DNA of 64,000 nt from Poecilobothrus nobilitatus (Eukaryota > Arthropoda > Insecta > Diptera > Dolichopodidae). The notes beneath the pieces are model-generated. The model was given only the letters and a program-made list of their open reading frames with translations, did not search any database and was not told the origin of the DNA. Shown here piece after piece: positions 55,685-64,000 of the stretch. The stretch covers positions 220,674,988 through 220,738,987 of the forward strand of contig OX352772.1 of the NCBI GenBank assembly GCA_947095535.1. The letters run 5' to 3'. Each line of letters starts with the position of its first letter. Position 1 is the stretch's first letter. The position numbers and the translations under genes are program-made.

Positions 55685-57830
55685 CTACTTAGGTAGTTCT
55701 ACATAGTAGCAATACGTTTTTGCTGCCTCTCGTGTGGTGGGTTGGAATAGTTTAAGAGGAGGAATATGTGATTTTCTGTTAACTGAGCAAGTGTCATTAC
55801 CTAAAAAATATCTATAAAAGGGAGAAAGAGCTCCTATATTACGACGGATGTAAAGCGAGGCTATAGTATTACTCACTACGGGATGATTAATTAGACGATG
55901 GGGGGTTTTTGAACTCGATCGACAAAGTTTAACGAAAAGGATGAGGCGCCAGCCCAAATATGTGAGTTATATTCCATCCTATGTCGTATATATGCTTTAT
56001 AGATTTTGGACAGGTCTCTTGAAGAGAAATACGATTTACACCTAAAGAGAAAAAGCATTTGGCAGCACATTTTGCTATATCAAAACTATGATCATTCCAC
56101 ATCATTTTTTGGTTTACCTGCATGCCCAAAAAGTTGAGGTTTTCCGATCGGTGCACGATTTCCCCGAGAACCACAGATTAGGATTATAATTCGTTTTTTT
56201 ATGTTATCAGACAGCATTGGGTTTTGGAAGAATTAAACTCCAGTCTGTTTTCGGAGCCCCAACTAGCGACTTTAGTTAGATCATCGTTAACCGTATTGGT
56301 CATAATTGCGGGGGTTGTGGCATTTGACTTTCTTGAGAAAATATAAGATGCCACCACAATGCTGTCGTCGGCGAAAATGTGAATTGGGTTGAAAGTTAAA
56401 AATAGAAAATCCTCGATAAAAATCATAAAAAAGTAGGTGCAAGGACGGATTCTTGTGGAACGTCACCTTTTATTTGAAATGTGTCAGACGTGTAGCCGTC
56501 GATCAAAACACGAATACAACGATTCGAAAGATAGCCTTGAATCCATTTGTATAAAACTGGGCCAAGACCTAGAGCTTGATATTTGTTCAACAGAACGGCA
56601 TGCCATACTCAATCAAAAGCTTTCGAAATATCGAGAGCAATAACAGTACATTCATCAGAGTAGTGAATTCTGCTGTTAAATTTACTCCTGATGTATGTCA
56701 TAAAATCACCAGTTGATCAGTTTCTTCTAAAACCGTATCATGTAAGATACCCTTATCGCCTAAATATTTCTTGATCTTAGAGTTGATAATAGTTTCCATA
56801 ACTTTGGCAATGATCGAAATAATAGCTATAGGTCTATAGTTTGAGTGTTCGCTTTTGTCACCTTTTTGGGAATTGGAGGAACACGGACACCCTTCCACTG
56901 ACTGGGATAGATACCAGTCAAAAACGAAAGGTAAAAAAAGTTTCGCAGAGGTTTCGAAATGGAGAAGGTAGTATTTTTTAGAACCATGGCGTGGATTCCA
57001 TCAGGGCCAGTACGCTTTTTACCATTCAGATTCATCAGAACTTTCACTACAGCTCGATCCAGTAAATCTTTCCAACTCTATAGGAGCGATCAACTTCAGG
57101 AATTATTGGTGAAAGTTGAGTTATAGGAAGAAGTGTGGAGTTTTCCGCAAAGAATCTTGCAAAGAAGTTAGCTTTACCAGTCAAATCTGATATGATAGAG
57201 TCATGATTATCAATCAAGTTACGAAATCAAGATTTACAAAAGTTCTGCTTACAATTTTTTGCAAATTTCCAAAAAGAACGATAGCAGTTGGGTTGGTGGA
57301 GAATTTTATACTTCAACCTCTAGTTATGTAGGAACTTTTGTTGAGTATTTTATTACAATCATTTCGAGCCACTTTATAACTTCTACGTGATGCATTAGCC
57401 TTGTAAAGTTTAAACTTTTATCCGAGGTTTTAGTCTTGTAAAGTTTAAACTTTTCCTCTTTATTTCTGATGGCCCTTTTACAAAAGTCATTAAACCATGA
57501 CTCGGTATTTGATTTAACAGACTTATACGATCTAGTTATGAATAGTTTCTTACCTAGCTATTGAGTTTTACTAATGGCATCGGCAAAAGGATCAGTTTTT
57601 TGACAAAAGTACATAGACCAGTCGAAGCCTTTTAAAAAAATATTCAAGCCATCCCAGTTAGCACGGTTATAATGCCAGGCTAATCTTTTTGGGGTTATGT
57701 TCGGACTATCAGATATACTTCTTGAGAAACTGGTTTTAACAAGGCAATGGTCGGAGTTACCAAGCGGGAGTTAACACAAATTGTGCTGTTTCAGACTAAC
57801 TTGCTTGGGGTGATCTGTGTTAAAGACAGA
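55685..57830 (-). pseudogene. Jockey/CR1-like LINE ORF2 (endonuclease end and RT), broken
   Basis: On the minus strand: LGNSDHCLVKTSFSRSI (endonuclease C-terminus, about 57720-57770), a linker, KKRTGPDGIHAMVLKNT (about 56990-57040), PIPKKVTKANT, then NYRPIAIISIIAKVMETIIN in the frame 56698-56898. Motif A region IALDISKAFD lies at about 56610-56640, then FADDSIVVASY (motif C, about 56360-56390; Tyr of YADD is Phe) in the frame 56199-56426. The thumb block FNSSKTQCCLIT and NLNFLGMQVNQKMMWNDH (frame 55929-56174) follow, and the C-terminal IRRNIGALSPFYRYF. Stops and frame changes are numerous. A different family from the LOA-like LINE. It would act by target-primed reverse transcription. Confidence 0.75.
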
Positions 57831-58201
57831 AAAATATTGTAGACTTTTCAATACGTAGTTTAATCCATATATAATTAAAAATATGGTTGGAGCTTTTTAA
57901 ATTGTGAAGGGTGTTAAAAGTTACATCAGAACGAATATATAAAGCGATACCTCTGTGGATAACGAAATTCGAGGAAAAACAAAAGAATAGCCGTTAATAT
58001 TAAAATTAATATGTGAACAATAGTTTAATATTATTTGTATTATTCATAATTTCTTTTATCTCCATTTTATTTTATAACAATTAATTAGTAGCACATTTCA
58101 AAAAACAGACACAAAAATGCATAATATTATATAATGATAAGATAGCAACACGGCTCATACTATATGTTTGAAAGAAACATCATTAAAATTATTTTTACGT
58201 A
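57831..58201. other. AT-rich spacer, no gene seen
   Basis: 57831-57960 may still be endonuclease debris of the neighbouring LINE (minus strand); the rest shows nothing recognisable. Confidence 0.35.
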
Positions 58202-58940
58202 AAAACGAGGAAGAATACAGTTGCCTTTGTCAACTCTTTGATACCCGTACGAACCCGTTAGTACGTTCATAGTCTGCCACTCTGCTTTTAATATTAATTT
58301 TTTTCAGAATTTTAAAATAATTTAGGAGAATTTTATAGTTTCTAGAATTATGGTATGTACATACATATATTTAAACGATATGTTTATATAGTCATTCTTG
58401 AAAAGCAGATTCTAACCTTCAACTTAACGATTATCAATACAAAACTTAGCGGCAAATGTATGCAATAATAAGCGGGAAATCCATGTATATTAATTTTTTA
58501 CACTAAACTAATTATACATCATTCAGTGACTAACTATGCATCAGTGACATATACGATAATATGTAAATAAACATGATATGTAAGTATGTAAGTTTTATTA
58601 TTCTATTAAGTTGAAGTTTATAAAATAATACTTTAAATAAAACGAGGAAGAATACTGTTGCCTTTGTCAACTCTTAGATACCCGTACGACCCGTTAGTAT
58701 GCCTATCACTCTGCTTATAATATTATTTTTTTAATTTTTTAGTATTTTAAAATAATTTGGGTGAAATTTTATAATTTCTAGAACTGTCGGTTGTACATAT
58801 ATTCAAATGATATATATGATAAAAATATATTCTATATGTTTATACATTCTTCAAAAGCAGATTCTAACCTTCCGAATAACGATTATCTATCTAACTTTTC
58901 CAAATATGCTACAGTACCATTTAATACTAAGCGGCAAATG
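58202..58940 (+). repeat. Direct repeat pair, about 436-bp period
   Basis: About 58202-58460 and 58638-58940 share 'aaaacgaggaagaatac', 'gttgcctttgtcaactctt', 'tacccgtacga' and 'aagcagattctaacctt'. They are non-coding and may be an internal duplication of the dispersed repeat that follows. Confidence 0.7.
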
Positions 58941-58984
58941 TATAATGCCTAAGTTTAATAATTTATACTATACATATGTATAAA

Positions 58985-60195
58985 TTATTTATCGTACGGT
59001 ATAAAAAATGTGAAGAATTGACTTTTCTGGAATTTTGAGGAGCTGTAAGTCCGAAACCCTATATAATTAAAAAAACCCGTTAACATACGTAAAAACATAT
59101 TATTGAACCCTTAATTTTCATGTCTTGCCGAGGAAAAATTTTTACAGGTGCCTAATTTACAGATGCCTGAAAATAGCAAATTTTAAATTTTTGAGGAGTA
59201 ATAACTCTTAAAGAGGGGGTGCTACTAAAAAATTTTCTGAGGAAATTTACACTAATTCTAAAAGTTCTTTCTTGTCTCAAAATATCAGGTTCCTATCTCA
59301 AAACGTGCCGGAGCTATGAAAAAAGAAATATCATGCAAAATTTGGTTTTAACATAACGGTAAATTGAAATAGTAAATTACAAACTATTAAGTAAAATAGT
59401 AAATTACAAGCTACTAAGCATAATTTTGATATTGTCTTATGGAGATAACAAAAATTCCGGTCTTCTAGTGTTTTTAGATTGTAAAACTACTACACAGAAC
59501 CTGATATATATAAATCTGAAAATAGGGGTTTTTTGAAATTTTGGAGGGTTGTAACTTAGGAACCCTATACAATTAAAAGAAACCATTAACACACGTACAA
59601 ATATATTACTGGACCTTTAATTTTTTTGTCTTGCCGAAGAAAAATGTGTACAGGTGCCTAAGTTAAAGGTGTTTAAAATTGTAATTTAAAAAAATTGTAC
59701 AATTTTGATACTAATTTATAAATTTAAAAAAAATACCTGTCGAATGACGTTTTCTGATTGAAGAAATTTTAAGTAGAACATGAGACATATGTATTTAAAA
59801 ATAGGGCTTTTTAAAAGTTTGAGGAGCTGTAACTCCGTAACGGATGAGGCTACAAAAAAAAAGTTGTAAATTATAAAATTAATATTTTTATGTTATCTAT
59901 CAGCAGTTAAAATTTCATGTCTCTATTTAAAAAAAAATCAACCAAAAAACTCAACCAAAAAAAATAGGGAACCTACAAATTATTGTAAGAATATTTTGTG
60001 TCAATTTCAAGACTTTAGCTTTCTTACTTTTTGAGTTATCTTGATGTCGGACGGACGGACAAAGCTTTATCGACTTAGAATTTGATTCTGATCCGATCCA
60101 TACCTTTGAAGGTATATCTTGCTAGCTTATTTCGAGGTGTTACAAACGGAGGAGCAATTTTAATATACCCGATCCTTATCGTACGGGTATAAAAA
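58985..60195 (+). repeat. Non-coding dispersed repeat, second copy, with terminal hairpin
   Basis: Resembles 28960-30020 in the same orientation, again with two internal blocks (59025-59345 and 59520-59690) and a GACGGACGGAC motif (about 60050). The phrase 'ttatcgtacgg(g)tataaaaa' occurs at both ends (about 58990 and 60177) as a direct repeat. The right end forms an 8-bp hairpin TATACCCG/CGGGTATA (60164-60171 with 60184-60191). An inverted end copy lies at 26655-26770. The class is unknown to me; no coding capacity. Confidence 0.6.
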
Positions 60196-61245
60196 TGAAT
60201 TTTTTTTGTTATTAAAATTTTAATGTTGAACCTTACGAATCTAGACTTAAACTAACTTTTACATTTTACAAATTTTATAATTGACATTCAATTTTAAATT
60301 TTCCAGAAAAATGATGTGTAACAAACGCATTCAGTTTAAAGTGTTGTGTTGGATGTGTTCTATTATAGAAAAAAAATAAAATATACATAGTTATAATGTA
60401 TACAATATAGATATAATTTTTAATTAGAAATATTTTAATTTTTTAAAACTATGATACATTACAAAAGAAAAAAAAAGGAAAGGAAAAAATAATAAAAAAA
60501 CAAAAAAAAATTATTTTTCATTCATTAATTTCTTCGAATTGATTTTTTTTTTTAATTAATTTTATTTGACATACATATATGTATAAATACAAACAAAATG
60601 TTTTTAATAGTTTTAAAATGTCATTTTATAAATTTAAATAAAGAAAGCCAAACAAATATTTTATTATAGGAAGCAGGAATATTTTATAATTTGTTTATGA
60701 ATTGTAAATTGTAATGGGTAATCTTTAATTTGTTTCGAATTTTTTGTTTTGTTAAAAAGAAATTTTTTCTAAATTTTTTTTTTTTAATTTTATTATAATC
60801 TTCTATATATCCCATGAACTTCTATATATATGCCATGGCACTACTGTCTTTTTCAAGTGAGTCAAAAGTCCCAATTTTCTTTTTGAAATGATTTTTTTTT
60901 TTTCTCACCTTACCACTCCTATAAGGTGCATTGGGCATCCCCTAAGTCATTTATTTATTCATATTTGACTAAGTTTCAGTTTCTGGAATCATTAATTGCA
61001 CTAAGCCGTTAATTGCTCGGCTGTAGCTATTGTACAAGACTATGAGACGTTTCTTTTATTTCTACGCCATCTATTATCTTATACAAGAATTATAATTTAT
61101 TATTATTTTATTATTTAGCTATTAACAATATGATATTAAATTATAATTTATAGGACATACTTATATCATTATTTTTAATTTAATTATATTCTATTAATTA
61201 TATATTATAAGAAAAATGTCTAATATTTTGTATTTATCTTTAAGA
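60196..61245. other. AT-rich non-coding stretch
   Basis: No gene or clear repeat. Long homopolymer runs (for example 60460-60560) and a slightly GC-richer patch at 60840-61080 without coding potential. Confidence 0.4.
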
Positions 61246-61315
61246 CCCAGCCGGTGTTTAAATCCGACACCTTACGTATGAAAGGCCGGTGTCTTAACAA
61301 CTACACCATTGGCTG
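61246..61315 (-). tRNA. tRNA-like sequence, probably SINE head or tRNA pseudogene
   Basis: The minus strand reads an A-box-like TGGTGTAGTTGTTAAGACACC and, about 30 nt on, a weakened B box (GGATTTAAACACC against GGTTCGANTCC), with cloverleaf-like spacing. A possible anticodon arm lies around CCTTTCATACGTAAGG. The T-arm mismatches argue against a working tRNA, so I read it as the RNA polymerase III head of a SINE or an old pseudogene. Confidence 0.45.
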
Positions 61316-62235
61316 AATAATGATAATAATTAATAATGTAATAATATCGTTTAGAGTAAACTTTCTAGACTAAACTTCAATATATGTCCCGGACAACTAT
61401 AAAATCAGATACAGTTATTTTCCAAATTCCGGCCAGCCATCAGGATATATACATTTACATTTATGTATATATATCTATTTTGAAGAAATTTTATAGACGT
61501 TTGCGAAATCAGATTTGCCCTTTTTTCCAGAATAAGTATACATATATTTATGTCCGAAAATCTGAATTAGGAGGGAATTTGAAGTGATTCAAAAATACCA
61601 ATGGAACTTTTGACACGTCACCATCAAAGTATAGTTATGGAAAATAGTTTTACTTTTTACTAAACCTAATGCATTTTTCACACAGCAAAAAAGTCTATTT
61701 TCTATTATCTATTAAGAATAGGTGCAATATATTTTTCTATTTTCCATATCCACTGTTCTAAAATAAAAAAAAAATAGCACTATATAGATGGTAATTTTAT
61801 TACGGGTACCTACCCAAATAAATTTACTTGTGTGCAAGTATAATGTATTAGGTTTTGGGATAACTGAAATTGGAATTGTGTGTAAATATACGCGTAGTAG
61901 GTACCCAAATGAGTATTTTATTATTTTTAATTTCAATTTCAAGTCATTTTTTTTATTCTGCCTTTTTCGTGCATGATAATTTTTTATAACTATACACTTT
62001 TTACATTATGTTAATTTAGTTACAAAATATTTTTATAGTGTTTTTTCATTTCTTATTAGTATACATATTTAGTGTATCTGACTCTGACACGGTAGTGTGC
62101 AGGTACGATTCCGGGTGGAAACATAATATTTTTTTTGTAGGTATATAAATTATAAATATAACTTTTTTTTTTATTTACTGTATTATTTGGCAAAGTACAA
62201 ATTATATATTATTCCGAAATTGCAAAAACAAATAC
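61316..62235. other. AT-rich stretch, no gene supported
   Basis: Contains one unit of the 'tctgaattaggaggg' repeat (about 61561) seen at the Polinton flanks. A B-box-like string GGTACGATTCC (62101-62111) may be another tRNA-derived scrap. The ORFs here have no recognisable motif. Confidence 0.4.
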
Positions 62236-62243
62236 CTATGTAC

Positions 62244-63829
62244 CAGTGGCGGCTCGTGGAGTTTCAATCTTCTGATTCAAAACAAAAAAAAATTTAAATA
62301 AAATAAAAAAATTCTTTTAAGACTTATATTCTTCTTAGGTCTATTCTTCTTTCTTTAGTTCCAAAAATTTTTATTACATCTTCAAGAAAAGATTGTTTTA
62401 TTACAAGTTCTTTTTTGTTCAACATTTTTATTTTCAATATAAATTAATGATAAACTAGATATTCTGTCTTTACACATTGAATTTCGAACATAAGTTTTTT
62501 ATATTTTTTAAGTTAGAAAAAGATCCTTCTGCTGGTATAGTTTCTACTAATAATGCAGTGCTTCTTTTATACTATCCACCAAATCATTTTGTTTACAATA
62601 TATTATAAAATCTTCAATGTTTTGAAATTTGCGGAAATCTTGTATTCTATAAACTAAAATTAAATCATTTCTTAAAAAACTAAAATCGAAAATTGAAAGA
62701 AAATGATCTATTAAAATAACTAATTGGAAATTTTTTTTCAAAATCTCAAAATTTTTAAAATCAAATAAACTTAAAAAGCTTAAATTAGTTAAAGAGTCAA
62801 AACGAAATATTAGTTCATACATCTGTTACATTTATCAATAATTATAGTATGATGAATATACATACAATAAGTATGAATATACATACAACGAAAAAAATGT
62901 GTATACATTAAATCTCATCATTACTCATTAATACTTGATATTACAGTATTACACATCAGTCATAAATCATGGATTCAATTTCATATATTGAATCTTCTAA
63001 GATTTATGATTTATGATTTATGAAATAAAATGAAAATGAAGTATGTATTAAGTATACATACTATAAAAATGTAATATGTATGACCAAAGTATGAATGTAA
63101 ATGCTAAATAAAATGATAAGATAGTCTCTCACCTCTCAAGTCTCAAATCTTAATTCTCAAAACTCAACTCAACTATCAATCTCAAATCAATTCTCAATTT
63201 TTTGTTTCTTTATTCTCTCTTCGTCGATATTTTTCTTTGCTTTTTTTATTTTATTTTTTTTATAAAACATAATGAATACAAATGCATACCTATTATTTTG
63301 CTTAGATCAAAACATAAAATTGAATCTTTGTTGAATGTTTAAAAATCTTAAAAATACCTAAGCAAAAAAAAAATTTCGTATTCGCAGAAGAGAAAATAAA
63401 AATAAAATTTTGTTTAGATCATATTTTCATAGATTCAAATGACTAAATTGAATACATGACATGATATTACATTACAATACATACATTAACATAAAATACA
63501 TACATGAAACTTAACACGAATAATATAATATTATATTAAATATTTATTAATATATGTATGCAAATGACAAAAATAAAAATATAGAAGAATTATGTAATAT
63601 TGTGGATTAAATTCCTTCTATTGAATCTATGATAAAATTGATATTGGCAATTGGCATTTGGAACCAAAATATGTGCTCTCTTTTGTTGTAATCAATAAAA
63701 TATAAAGTATACATACATAATATATGTAAAGCATTTTTAAATTTTTTTTAACTTTCAGATTTTAAATAAAGTTAAAATTTTGACGACTGATTCAATGAAT
63801 CAGTTGAATCTTAGGAGAAGCCGCCACTA
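62244..63829. mobile_element. hAT element, 1586 bp, internally deleted, with 8-bp target duplication
   Basis: The ends are CAGTGGCGGCT and AGCCGCCACTA, imperfect short inverted repeats of the hAT type (CAGNG). CTATGTAC flanks both sides exactly (62236-62243 and 63830-63837), an 8-bp duplication as expected for hAT. Just inside both ends a stretch around 'tgattcaa'/'ttgaatc' also pairs. It holds only the transposase C-terminus (62400-62822). The remainder (62825-63800) is AT-rich without genes. Confidence 0.85.
62400..62822 (-). pseudogene. hAT transposase C-terminal (dimerisation) fragment
   Basis: A 91-codon frame (62547-62822, ATG 62822) contains FLRNDLILVYRIQDF and then, after a frame change near 62553, VETIPAEGSFSNLKNIKNL. 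This is the hallmark of the hAT C-terminal dimerisation region (family: ERSFSKLK-IK). Stops follow soon after. The catalytic DDE core and zinc finger are absent, so this copy cannot encode an active enzyme. It resembles the ZMYM-type hAT branch. Confidence 0.65.
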
Positions 63830-64000
63830 CTATGTACATAATAATATGTACAAAATAAAATCTATCATAATTAACTCCGTCATTCTATGTTATTAATATT
63901 TTACAAAGAAAAATAAGAAAAAGAAATTTATTAAACTGTCAAGTGCTTTCGATTTCTATTATTGCACTTGAAAAGGAAATTGTGAAGAATTTAATTTTAA

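Noticed and set aside
56437..56643. Plus-strand 68-codon frame
   Set aside because: Antisense to the RT palm of the minus-strand Jockey/CR1-like LINE.

Overview
The window looks like transposon-dense, very AT-rich chromosomal DNA from an insect, probably a dipteran. The evidence is the family content: errantivirus-type Ty3/gypsy elements with an env gene and a tRNA-Ser-type primer site, a Polinton/Maverick, LOA-like and Jockey/CR1-like LINEs, a Helitron, a Tc1/mariner relative and a hAT element. I see no convincing host gene. Almost every coding region is a decayed element gene, so the value of the window lies in its nested architecture and rearrangements. Species assignment is inference. || Layout. 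1-2077: minus-strand gypsy gag running off the left edge, then a head-to-head inverted repeat of the leader and primer site around an LTR-like core. 2921-3262: LINE ORF1 scrap. 4240-5400: Helitron helicase pseudogene (minus), cut off by a LINE that starts at about 5401. 6071-19605: a tandem gypsy array (LTR1, internal 1, LTR2, internal 2, LTR3) inserted in that LINE with a 4-bp duplication CGTA (6067-6070 and 19606-19609). The LINE resumes at 19606-20956. 20957-23999: a third, partial gypsy internal copy, followed by templated filler and a second copy of the same LINE segment (24035-25345). 25558-26310: mariner-like transposase pseudogene. 28150-28620: env fragment of another errantivirus. || 30263-44459 is a nearly complete Polinton of about 14.2 kb, with TIRs of about 0.9 kb beginning AG and ending CT and a 6-bp target duplication (TATGTA at 30257-30262; TACGTA at 48718-48723 behind the duplicated right end). 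Its genes lie in blocks: chromodomain integrase (minus), then packaging ATPase, small virion-type proteins, penton-like and major capsid proteins (plus), then small conserved genes and protein-primed DNA polymerase B (minus). Most are frameshifted. || 42655-51376 is a tandem duplication of the Polinton right end, its flank and the 5' part of a LOA-like LINE. The second LINE copy continues to about 53150 and is the most complete LINE here (ORF1, endonuclease, RT, part of RNase H). 54093-55166: an intact errantivirus env C-terminal ORF without pol. 55685-57830: Jockey/CR1-like LINE (minus). 58202-60195: non-coding dispersed repeats. 61246-61315: tRNA-like SINE head. 62244-63829: hAT element with a perfect 8-bp target duplication. 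|| In their original elements gag/pol/env, capsid/ATPase/PolB/INT and ORF1/ORF2 would work as sets. Here most sets are broken, so activity would need help in trans. The long surviving frames are three gypsy env frames, the 54-kb env frame and one small Polinton frame.
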